Below, piece by piece: positions 50,518-58,385 of a stretch of 64,000 nt of DNA. The position numbers were made by a program, and so were the translations under genes. Source of the DNA: Burkholderiales bacterium (lineage in GTDB: Bacteria > Pseudomonadota > Gammaproteobacteria > Burkholderiales > SG8-41). A model generated the notes under the pieces. That model saw nothing but the letters and a program-made list of their open reading frames with translations, had not been told where the DNA came from and did not search any database. The DNA is taken from NCBI GenBank assembly GCA_036262035.1, contig DATAJS010000020.1, forward strand, positions 1-64,000, written 5' to 3'. Numbering within the stretch: position 1 is the first letter of the stretch; every line of letters starts with the position of its first letter.

Positions 50518-51885
50518 TCACTCCTCCACGGTCAGGACGGCGACGATGTCGCGCCGCACGTCGGCATGCTCGATCCCGCGTATCGCCTGGAGCAGCGCCT
50601 CGCAGCGCCCGGCGCCCAGTCGCGGTCCCGCCATGTCGCGGAACTTGCGCTCGACGTCGGCTGCCGCCATCGGGCTCTTCGCGTGACCTCGCGGATAGAC
50701 GATCTCGCGCGTGTGCGTTTCGCCCGACTGCATGCGCACCGCGACGCGCCCGGGCGAGCCTTCGGGATACAGCGACGTGAGCCGCGGGTCCTCGCTCACT
50801 TTCACCTTGCGCATGAGCGCCGCGATCGCCGGATCGCGCAGCCGCGCCTGCGCGAACGAGGCGTCGACGACCTCGCCGTCGAGCAGCGCGACCGAAACAC
50901 AGTACGGCAGGCTGTGATCGGCGGTCTCGCGCGTCTCGGGCGCCCAGCGCGTATCGTCGGCGCCCATCATCATCACCCCGGTCTTGTAACTGTGCACCTC
51001 GATCGTCTCGATCTTCGCAGGATCGATCGCCTCGCGCAGCTCGAGCGCCGCCCACACCGGCGACTGCCCGTGATAGCACACCGGCAGTCCCTTGATGTGC
51101 GTCTCGGTGATCAGGTGGCGGCCTTCGGGCAGCGGCCACTCGAATGCGCCGCCGGTCGCCTCGAACAGCCCGCCGTTGCCTTCGAACACCGCGCTCGGGC
51201 CGGTAAAGCCGTCCCGGGCGAGCGCCGCGGCGAAGAGCGCGTTGCGCGACGCGTTGGCGCCCGCGCAGCCTTTCCAGCTCGACAGCTGGCCGCGGCGGCT
51301 TTGCGCGAGCGCCATGTTGGGCGCGACCGCGAGCGACACCGCATGTCCGAGCTGCTCGCGCGGCAGCCCGAGCAGCCTGCCCGCGCCGAGCACGCAGCCC
51401 AGGATGCTGTACACCGGCTGGTCCCAGCCGCGGCTGTTGAAGTCGACCGCGTCGCAGAAGCTGCAATAGACGTCGTAGGCGAGCACCAGCGCGCTCACCA
51501 GCGCCTGGCCGCCGGCGCCGGCCGCCTCGGCCGCCGCGATGAGGCCCGAGCTCATGTCGCTCGGGTGCCCGCGGCTCTTGCCGAGATAGGTGTCGCTGAT
51601 GTCGAGGAGCCGCACCATGACCCCGTTGGCGAACGCCGCGGCTTCGGGCGTGGTGACGATGCCGCTGCCCCAGACGTGCGCCGCGTCGTCGCCGCGCGTG
51701 CGCGCCGCCACCTTGCGCGACATCGCCGACAGCGGCGCGTCGTAGGCGCCCAGCGCCGAGGCGAAAGTGTCGATCAGGCGCAGCTTGCACGCCTCGACCA
51801 CTTCACGCGGCAGCGCCTCGAAGCTCGCGCGCCCGGCGTAGCGCACCAGTCGTTCGGTCGTCGCATCCCATTGCAGGTCGGCCAT
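50518..51885 (-). CDS. MmgE/PrpD family protein
   Basis: A 455-residue MmgE/PrpD protein with ACKLRLIDTFASALGAYDAP, ANGVMVRLLDISDTYLGKS and APNMALAQSRRGQLSSWKGC, then CYHGQSPVWAALELRE. It is paralogous to the product at 45371. It follows the enolase-superfamily gene by 19 bases. In this group the pairing MmgE/PrpD then crotonase occurs twice, suggesting that the two act in sequence. The substrate is unknown. Confidence 0.88.
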   Translation of the reverse strand: MADLQWDATTERLVRYAGRASFEALPREVVEACKLRLIDTFASALGAYDAPLSAMSRKVAARTRGDDAAHVWGSGIVTTPEAAAFANGVMVRLLDISDTYLGKSRGHPSDMSSGLIAAAEAAGAGGQALVSALVLAYDVYCSFCDAVDFNSRGWDQPVYSILGCVLGAGRLLGLPREQLGHAVSLAVAPNMALAQSRRGQLSSWKGCAGANASRNALFAAALARDGFTGPSAVFEGNGGLFEATGGAFEWPLPEGRHLITETHIKGLPVCYHGQSPVWAALELREAIDPAKIETIEVHSYKTGVMMMGADDTRWAPETRETADHSLPYCVSVALLDGEVVDASFAQARLRDPAIAALMRKVKVSEDPRLTSLYPEGSPGRVAVRMQSGETHTREIVYPRGHAKSPMAAADVERKFRDMAGPRLGAGRCEALLQAIRGIEHADVRRDIVAVLTVEE

Positions 51886-51904
51886 GTGGTTCTCCTCGGC
51901 GGCT

Positions 51905-53092
51905 TCAGAGCACTTCGCGGGCGAGCTGGTGGCGCTTGACGAAATCGGCGTCGATCTCGAAACCCAGCCCCGGTCCGGTCGGGATGGTGCAGTACCCGTC
52001 CCGGATGTCGATCGGGCGATTGGTGATCATCTCATCGACCCACACCGCCGGCAGCCCCATCATGAACTCCGCGCCGAACGCGTGGTTGGGCAGCGAAGCG
52101 CACAGATGCGCCCCGGCGATGGCCTCGATGTAGCTTCCGTTGGCGGTGCCCGCGCAGTTCACGCGCGCCCCGCCCGCGTCGGCGACGATCGCGATGTCGC
52201 GGCTGCGGCGCATCCCGCCGCACTTGTAGAGCTTCATGCCCAGCACGTCCGCGGCCTCGGCCTCGATGATCGCGCGCGCGTCGGTCGCGGTGTACACCGA
52301 CTCGTCGGCCATCACCGATACCTTCGCACGATCGCGGATCCAGCGCATGTCGCGCAGCGAGCGCGCCGCGACCGGCTGCTCGAAGTACGTGATGCGCACG
52401 TCGGCGCGCTCCACGAGCTGCACCGCGCTCACCGCGTCGTACGTCGTGTTCGCGTCGACGCCCAGGTGCACGTCCTCGCCGATCGCCTTGCGGATGGCGC
52501 GCAGCACCTTGATGTCCTCTTCGAGGCGCTCGACCGGACCGACCTTGACGCAGACGTACTGCACGCCGTGCTTTTCGATGACGTCGGTCGCCTCTTTCGC
52601 CATCGTGGCGGTGTCGGCGAGGCCCACCGACCATTCGAGCGGAATGCTTTCCCTGCACGCGCCGCCCAGCAGCACGTGCGCGGGAACCCCGAGCGCCTTG
52701 CCGACCAGGTCGTGCAGCGCCATGTCGAGTACGGCGAGCGCCGCCGGATTGGCCGGCAGGTGGTTCTCGCACGCGCGCAGGATGCTTTCGATCCCGAGCG
52801 CGTTGCGCCCGCGGACAAGCGGGCCGTAGAAGTCGCGCAGCGCGGCGAACATCGCCGATGCGGTCTCGCCGACGAACGGGTTGATGGGCCGCACCTCGCC
52901 CCAGCCGGTATGGCCGCCGGCGCTCACGCCCAGCAGCATCGCGCGGCCGACCCAGCTTCCCGCGCCGCCGAAGTTGTGCGGCCCGGTGGGTATCCGGCGC
53001 TTGGTCGGCGGGACCGTGTCCAGCGGCACGATTTCGATGCGATCGATCGCGAGCGTACCGCCCGCGGGCTTAGTGTCCGGCGCGTTCGCCAT
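51905..53092 (-). CDS. Enolase superfamily, mandelate racemase/muconate lactonizing enzyme
   Basis: A 395-residue enolase-superfamily protein with an N-terminal capping domain and a TIM-barrel. Metal ligands are visible as LGVDANTTYD, TYFEQPV and VMADESVYT, and the opposing lysine in GMKLYKCGGM. On the first side, the KxK motif is CVKVG, so only one of the two lysines remains. It would abstract the alpha proton of a carboxylate for racemisation, dehydration or cycloisomerisation. It overlaps the ADP-forming synthetase gene by 23 bases. Confidence 0.9.
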   Translation of the reverse strand: MANAPDTKPAGGTLAIDRIEIVPLDTVPPTKRRIPTGPHNFGGAGSWVGRAMLLGVSAGGHTGWGEVRPINPFVGETASAMFAALRDFYGPLVRGRNALGIESILRACENHLPANPAALAVLDMALHDLVGKALGVPAHVLLGGACRESIPLEWSVGLADTATMAKEATDVIEKHGVQYVCVKVGPVERLEEDIKVLRAIRKAIGEDVHLGVDANTTYDAVSAVQLVERADVRITYFEQPVAARSLRDMRWIRDRAKVSVMADESVYTATDARAIIEAEAADVLGMKLYKCGGMRRSRDIAIVADAGGARVNCAGTANGSYIEAIAGAHLCASLPNHAFGAEFMMGLPAVWVDEMITNRPIDIRDGYCTIPTGPGLGFEIDADFVKRHQLAREVL

Positions 53093-55238
53093 GGGACGTG
53101 TCTCCTTGCGTTTCGGGAAGCGTGATCACCAGCGCGTCGACGATGGACAGGCCGCGCTCGTGCACGATCACAGGGTTCAGGTCGATCTCCTCGACGAGGT
53201 CGGCGTGCTCGGCTGCGAAGCGCGAGAGCCGGGAAGCGAGCGCCGCGAGCGCCTGCACGTCGACGGCTGGGCTGCCGCGCACGCCTTCGAAGATGCGCGC
53301 CGCGCGCAGCGAGCGCACCAGCTCGAGCGCGCGCGCCTCGCTGATCGGCGCCGGCGCCATCACGACGTCCTTCACCAGCTCCACGAAGATGCCGCCCAGC
53401 CCGATCATCAGCATGGGACCGAGCTGCGGATCGCGCATGACGCCGAGGATCACCTCGACGCCGGGCGCGGCCATCTTCTGCACCAGCACGCCGCGCAGGG
53501 TATCCCGGGCTTGCGCCGGCACGCGCCCCAGCACCTCGGCATAGGCGCGGCGCACCGCGTCGGGACCGTCGAGCCGCAGCACGACCGCGCCGGCCTCGGT
53601 CTTGTGCAGGAGGTCGGGCGACTGCGCCTTGAGCGCGACGGGATAGCCGATACGCTCCGCCGCGCGCACCGCCTCGTCGGCGTCGCGCGCCAGCGTTTCG
53701 GCGAAGCGCGGGATGCCCGCCTCGGCGAGCACGTCCTTGGCGTCGGACTCGCAGAGCACCGTCCCCGCGGCGCGCAGCCGCGCCGCGAGCGGCGCGGCGT
53801 TGTGCGGCGCCTCGAGCAGGTCGCGATCGCGTTTCCAGCGGCGCTGGAACGCGCCGTAATCTGCCAGCGCGCGCAGCGCACGGGCGCAGTCGGGCATCGA
53901 CGTGAACACCGGAATGCCGACTTCGGCGAAGAGCTCGATCGCGCGCGCCGAGCTCGACGAGTAGGTGCAGAAAACCACCGGCTTGCCCGTGGCGACCGAC
54001 AGGTCGAGCAGCGCCTGGCGGTCCTTCTCGATGCCGTAGGTGTACGCGAGCGAGCCCACGACCACGATCATGTCGACGGTCTCGCACTTCCTGACGATGT
54101 CGATGATGCGCGCGTAACCGACGTCGCGGATCGCGTTCGCGGTCACGTCGACCGGGTTCTGGGCGCTGCCGTACGCCGGCAGGAACGATTTGATCTCGGC
54201 TTCGGTCTTCGCATCGAACGGCAGCAGCTCGAGACCCGCGGCGCTGAGCGAATCGGACATGAGCACCGCGCCGCCGCCCGATGCGCTCACCAGCCCCACG
54301 CGATAGCCTCGCGGCGGGCGGCAGTACGAGAAGGCGTTGGCGGTCGCGATCATGCCGTCGATGTCGTCGGCTTCGACCACGCCGTGCTCGCGGAACAGCG
54401 CACGATACGCGGCGGCTTCGCCGCCGAGCGCACCGGTGTGCGAAGCCGCGGCGCGCCGGCCGACGTCGGAACGTCCCGCCTTGAGCACGATCATCGGCTT
54501 GCCGGCGTCCGCGGCTTTCGCGGCCACGCGCCTGAAGCGCTGCACGTCGCCCACCGACTCCATGTACATGAGGAAAAGATCGGTGCGCCCGTCGTCGAGC
54601 ATGAAGTCGACGTAATCCACGCCGGCCAGGCACGCTTCGTTGCCGCTGCTCACCATGGTGCTGTAGGCGATCGGGCGGCCCTGCGTGCGGCTGAGGAAGG
54701 CGAACGTGAAGCCGCCGCTCTGCGAGGTGACGCCCACCCGCCGCCCGCTGTGGACCGGCGGCTCCAGCACGACGGTCTTGTTCTCGACGGTCGGGCTGAA
54801 GCACGCGGCGAGCGACGTGAAGTTGTTGAGGAAGCCGGTGGAGTTCGGACCGCACACCGCCATGTCGTGGCGGCGCGCGATCTCGCGCATGCGCGCCTGG
54901 AGCTCGCGGCCCTGGCCTCCGCTTTCCTCCGCGAACCCCGAGGCGATGACGAGCGCCGCACGGATGCCGTGCTTGCCGCAGTCTTCGAGCACAGCGGGGA
55001 CCGCGTCCGCCGGCGTGCACACGATCGCCATGTCGGGGCGCTCGGGCAGCGAGCCGAGGTCGGGATAGGCCTTGAGGCCGCGGACTTCCTTCATCCTGCG
55101 GCTCACCGGATACACCGCGCCGGCGTATCCGCGCTCGAGCATGACCTGGAGCAGACGCCCGCGTATGGTCTTCGGGTCGTCCGAGGCGCCGATCACCGCG
55201 ACGCTGCGCGGCGAGAGCAAAGGCGCGAGATCGGGCAT
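53070..55238 (-). CDS. ADP-forming acyl-CoA synthetase (fused subunits) (3)
   Basis: A 722-residue single-chain synthetase. It has SVAVIGASDDPKTIRGRLL, CGPNSTGFLNNFTSLAACF, phosphohistidine loop AAASHTGALGGE, and KAQSPDLLHKTEAGAVVLRL in the ATP-grasp part. It is more divergent from the copies at 29811 and 46735 than those are from each other, so it may take a different acid. The ATG at 55238 overlaps the TctC stop by one base (TGATG). Confidence 0.9.
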   Translation of the reverse strand: MPDLAPLLSPRSVAVIGASDDPKTIRGRLLQVMLERGYAGAVYPVSRRMKEVRGLKAYPDLGSLPERPDMAIVCTPADAVPAVLEDCGKHGIRAALVIASGFAEESGGQGRELQARMREIARRHDMAVCGPNSTGFLNNFTSLAACFSPTVENKTVVLEPPVHSGRRVGVTSQSGGFTFAFLSRTQGRPIAYSTMVSSGNEACLAGVDYVDFMLDDGRTDLFLMYMESVGDVQRFRRVAAKAADAGKPMIVLKAGRSDVGRRAAASHTGALGGEAAAYRALFREHGVVEADDIDGMIATANAFSYCRPPRGYRVGLVSASGGGAVLMSDSLSAAGLELLPFDAKTEAEIKSFLPAYGSAQNPVDVTANAIRDVGYARIIDIVRKCETVDMIVVVGSLAYTYGIEKDRQALLDLSVATGKPVVFCTYSSSSARAIELFAEVGIPVFTSMPDCARALRALADYGAFQRRWKRDRDLLEAPHNAAPLAARLRAAGTVLCESDAKDVLAEAGIPRFAETLARDADEAVRAAERIGYPVALKAQSPDLLHKTEAGAVVLRLDGPDAVRRAYAEVLGRVPAQARDTLRGVLVQKMAAPGVEVILGVMRDPQLGPMLMIGLGGIFVELVKDVVMAPAPISEARALELVRSLRAARIFEGVRGSPAVDVQALAALASRLSRFAAEHADLVEEIDLNPVIVHERGLSIVDALVITLPETQGDTSHGERAGH

Positions 55239-56218
55239 CAGTCCGCCCTCATGCCGACGGCCTTGATGACCTTGCTGTTGAGCGCGAGCTCGCGGTTGAT
55301 CATGTCGCCGAACTCCTTGGGCCCGAGCGCGACCGGGTCGGTGCCCTGCGAAGCAAAACGCTCGCGCACGTCGGGCATCTTCATGATGGCGGCGATGTGG
55401 TTGTGCAGGTAGGCGATGATCTCGCGCGACGTTCCGGCAGGCGCGAGCAACCCCTGCCACGGCGCGGTGTTGAAGTCCTTCACGCCGGATTCCGCGAGCG
55501 TCGGCACGTCAGGCAGGTACGGCACCCGCGTCTTGCCCGAAGTCGCGACGACTTTCACGCGGCCGCTCTTCAGGTGCGGCATGACGGTCGGAGGCGTCGT
55601 GAAGATGAGCTGGACCTCGTTCTGGATCAACGCGGTCAGCGCGAGCGCGCCGCCCCTGAACGGCACCGAAGTCATGTCGGTTTTGGTGATGAGCTTGAAG
55701 ATTTCCGCGGCGAGCGCGCCCGAGCTGCTCGGCGTCGCCCACGCGACGTTGAGCGAGCCGGGCTTGTCGCGCGCGAGCTTGATCAGCTCGGCGACGCTGT
55801 CCGCCGGGACCTTCGAGCTCAGCGCGAGCAGCAGCGGCTGCTGGCCGACGAGCGTGATCGGAGCGAAATCCTTGTACACGTCGTACGGGATCTTCGTGCC
55901 CTGGTAGATGAACGGCACGATGGTGTGCGCCGCGTACGTGAAAAGCAGCGTCTGGCCGTCGCGCGGCGCTTTCGCAACGATCTCGTTGCCGAGCAGCCCG
56001 CCGGCGCCCGGACGGTTGTCGATGATGAAGTTGCCGCCGGTCGCGTCGGCGAGCTTCGTCATCACGATGCGCGCGATGATGTCGGTGCCGCCCGCGGCGG
56101 CGACCGGAACGATCACCCGCACCGGACGGGTGGGATAGTTGTCCGGCCCCTGCGCGGCATGGGCGGCGGTGGCGACGAGGGCGAGCGCGCTCAGCGCGCC
56201 TGCGAATAAGCGTGTCAT
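55238..56218 (-). CDS. Bug/TctC-type periplasmic solute-binding protein (7)
   Basis: A 326-residue exported receptor with signal peptide MTRLFAGALSALALVATAAH. Family start is YPTRPVRVIVPVAAAGGTD, then KAPRDGQTLLFTYAAHTIVP and IPYDVYKDFAPITL. The usual PGG loop is AAGG. It is paired in sequence with the receptor at 39330. Second gene of the 12-gene leftward operon. Confidence 0.93.
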   Translation of the reverse strand: MTRLFAGALSALALVATAAHAAQGPDNYPTRPVRVIVPVAAAGGTDIIARIVMTKLADATGGNFIIDNRPGAGGLLGNEIVAKAPRDGQTLLFTYAAHTIVPFIYQGTKIPYDVYKDFAPITLVGQQPLLLALSSKVPADSVAELIKLARDKPGSLNVAWATPSSSGALAAEIFKLITKTDMTSVPFRGGALALTALIQNEVQLIFTTPPTVMPHLKSGRVKVVATSGKTRVPYLPDVPTLAESGVKDFNTAPWQGLLAPAGTSREIIAYLHNHIAAIMKMPDVRERFASQGTDPVALGPKEFGDMINRELALNSKVIKAVGMRAD

Positions 56219-56262
56219 TTCAGGTTCCTCTTGGTGTACGGCGCGCGCGTGAAGCGCGCGTT

Positions 56263-57180
56263 TCAGATCGGGTCCCAGCCGACGACGTCGGCGGAACGGT
56301 CGAGCGGGTAGAAATGCTTCTGCATGGCGGGCACCGCGATCTCCGCGATCGCCTCGGGCGTCCACTCCGGCGTGTGATGGACCGAGCGGACCGGACGCGG
56401 CTGGCTGAAGAGCATGATCTCGTTGGCGCGCACGCCGAAGATCTGCCCCGTCACCGACGCGGCCGCGTCGCTCGCGAGATACACCGCCATCGGCGCGATC
56501 TTGCGCGACTCCATACGCTTGAGCTTCTCGACGCGGTCCTTCTCCTCGGGCGTGTTGGCCGGGATCGAGCTCGTCATGCGGCTCCACGCGTACGGCGCGA
56601 TGCAGTTGGAGCGCACGTTGTAGCGCGCCATGTCGAGCGCGATGCTCTTGGAGAGCGCGGCGATCCCGAGCTTCGCCGCGGAGTAGTTCGCCTGCCCGAA
56701 ATTGCCGACCAGGCCGGAAGCGGAGGTCATGTGCACGAACGCGCCGGCGTTCTGGTTGCGCATGTGATTGGCCGCGGCGCGGCTCATGAAAAACGAGCCG
56801 TCGAGATGCACCGCGACGACCGAGCGCCAGTCGTCCTCGGTCATCTTGTGGAAGATGCGGTCGCGCAGGATGCCCGCATTGTTGACGACCGCGTCGATGC
56901 GGCCGAAGTGGTCGAGCGCGCACTGGATGATGCGCTCGGCCGACGCCCACGTGGCGACCGAGTCCGCGCTGGCGACGGCCTCGCCGCCCGCCGCGCGGAT
57001 TTCGCCGACCACGCGCTGGGCGGCGGATTCGCCTTCCTGCACCTGGCCGCCGAGCGACGCGCCGATGTCGTTGACGACGACGCGTGCGCCCGCCGCGGCC
57101 ATCCCGATCGCGATGTCGCGGCCGATGCCGCCTCCTGCGCCGGTCACGACGACCGCTTTGCCTTCGACGATACCCGGCAT
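56263..57180 (-). CDS. Short-chain dehydrogenase/reductase, MFE-2-like
   Basis: A 305-residue SDR. The cofactor motif is VVVTGAGGGIGRDIAIGMA, followed by VNNAGILRD and the active-site Ser/Tyr/Lys in TSASGLVGNF then ANYSAAKLG. A C-terminal extension of about 50 residues (EWTPEAIAEIAVPAMQ) resembles the end of the dehydrogenase unit in peroxisomal MFE-2-type proteins. It would oxidise a 3-hydroxyacyl-CoA. First gene of the long leftward operon, with AAAGGAT upstream and operator site D in front. Confidence 0.9.
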   Translation of the reverse strand: MPGIVEGKAVVVTGAGGGIGRDIAIGMAAAGARVVVNDIGASLGGQVQEGESAAQRVVGEIRAAGGEAVASADSVATWASAERIIQCALDHFGRIDAVVNNAGILRDRIFHKMTEDDWRSVVAVHLDGSFFMSRAAANHMRNQNAGAFVHMTSASGLVGNFGQANYSAAKLGIAALSKSIALDMARYNVRSNCIAPYAWSRMTSSIPANTPEEKDRVEKLKRMESRKIAPMAVYLASDAAASVTGQIFGVRANEIMLFSQPRPVRSVHHTPEWTPEAIAEIAVPAMQKHFYPLDRSADVVGWDPI

Positions 57181-57211
57181 GTCATATCCTTTCTGTAAGT
57201 CTGCTTGCTTT

Positions 57212-57231
57212 ATTGTAGACGATCATACAAT
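57212..57231. promoter_or_regulatory. GntR-type operator, site D
   Basis: attgta and tacaat flank an eight-base spacer (gacgatca), forming an inverted repeat between the divergent SDR and GntR genes. It differs from sites B and C by the longer spacer, so it may be two overlapping half-site pairs. TACAAT occurs on both strands and could be a -10 box for each direction. Confidence 0.55.
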
Positions 57232-57284
57232 ATGCTAACCATTAAGTTACACAGTCGGCCGACCCGAGGGCCGAACACACCCTG

Positions 57285-57989
57285 ATGAGCTCAACGGCCC
57301 CGCTACGGGCGATCGAAGCGCCGGCACCCCTGCGCAAGCAGGTGGTGGGCAGGCTTCGCGAAGCGATCATGCAAGGTCACCTGAAGCCGGGCGAGCGTCT
57401 GAGGGAGCGTGAGCTCTGCGAGATGCTCGGCGTCTCGCGCACGTCGTTGCGCGAAGGCCTGGTCGAGCTCGAGTCCGAAGGGCTGATCCAGAACGTCCCG
57501 AATAAGGCGCCGGTGGTGACCCCGATCAGCATTCGGCTGGCGGAGGAGATCTACCAGCTCCGCGGCGTGCTCGAGGCGCTCGGCGCCCGGCTTTTCGCGC
57601 GCCAGGCCAGCGCGGGGCAGATCGAGGAGCTGCGCGCGGCGACCGACGAGATCGAGCGCGTGTACGCAAGCTTCGAAGCGTCCGCTTTCCTCAAGGCGAA
57701 AGCCCGCTTCTACGAAGTGCTCATGGAGGGCGCGGGCAACCAGCTCGCGGCGCAGGTTCTGCGCGGCATCCACGCGCGGGTGAGCCAGCTTCGCGTCACT
57801 TCGCTGTCGAATCCGTCGCGCACCGCGCTCAGCATTGCCGAGATTCGCCGCATCGTGGACGCGGTGGCGGCCCGCGACGAGGAAGGCGCGTGGCGCGCCT
57901 CGACCGAGCACGTGGCGAGCGCCGCCGAGGCGGCGCTCGAAGTACTGCGCAAGCAACAGGCTCCCGAAGCCTCGACCCCAAACGTCTGA
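57285..57989 (+). CDS. GntR family regulator, FadR/FCD type (2)
   Basis: A 234-residue FCD-type regulator. The winged helix is at about residues 17-80 (MQGHLKPGERLRERELCEML and GVSRTSLREGLVELE). The ligand domain begins EEIYQLRGVLEALGARLF and ends with ASTEHVASAAE. It is a paralogue of the regulator at 35858. It is divergent from the 12-gene operon, a standard arrangement for a local repressor, and it leads a short operon with a carboxymuconolactone-decarboxylase-like gene and an MmgE/PrpD gene. Confidence 0.92.
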   Translation: MSSTAPLRAIEAPAPLRKQVVGRLREAIMQGHLKPGERLRERELCEMLGVSRTSLREGLVELESEGLIQNVPNKAPVVTPISIRLAEEIYQLRGVLEALGARLFARQASAGQIEELRAATDEIERVYASFEASAFLKAKARFYEVLMEGAGNQLAAQVLRGIHARVSQLRVTSLSNPSRTALSIAEIRRIVDAVAARDEEGAWRASTEHVASAAEAALEVLRKQQAPEASTPNV

Positions 57990-58006
57990 ACGAAAGGAAG
58001 GAAACC

Positions 58007-58384
58007 GTGGACAAGCAACTGATGGATGCAGGACTGAAAGCGCGCCGCGAAGTGCTCGGCGACGAGTACGTCGATCGCGCGATGAAGAACGCCGACGACT
58101 TCAACAAGCCGTTCCAGGAAGTCGTCAGCGAGTATTGCTGGGGCCTGTGCTGGACCGACGAGACCCTGTCGCGCCGCGAGCGCAGCATCCTCAACCTCGG
58201 CATGATCGCGGCGCTGGGCAAGATGCACGAGTTCGAGCTGCACCTGCGCGGCGCGATCCGCAACGGCCTGACCAAGGAAGAGCTGCGCGCGGTGCTGATC
58301 CAGATCGCGGTGTATTGCGGCATCCCCGTCGGCGTCGACTGCTTCCGCGTCGCCAAGCAGGTGATCGGCGAAGCGAAGTCGTAG
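58007..58384 (+). CDS. Carboxymuconolactone decarboxylase (AhpD/PcaC)-like protein
   Basis: A 125-residue helical protein. It shows the PcaC-like signature SRRERSILNLGMIAALGKM, then HEFELHLRGAIRNGLTKEEL and the helix VLIQIAVYCGIPVG. PcaC proteins decarboxylate 4-carboxymuconolactone, but the family contains many others acting on related lactones or peroxides. No CxxC pair as in AhpD is present. GTG at 58007 has AAGGAAGG upstream. It follows the regulator gene by 17 bases. Confidence 0.88.
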   Translation: MDKQLMDAGLKARREVLGDEYVDRAMKNADDFNKPFQEVVSEYCWGLCWTDETLSRRERSILNLGMIAALGKMHEFELHLRGAIRNGLTKEELRAVLIQIAVYCGIPVGVDCFRVAKQVIGEAKS

Positions 58385-58385
58385 C

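Noticed and set aside
52881-55412. 843-codon rightward ORF opposite the synthetase at 53070
   Set aside because: Same antisense pattern, with no motif and no ribosome-binding site.
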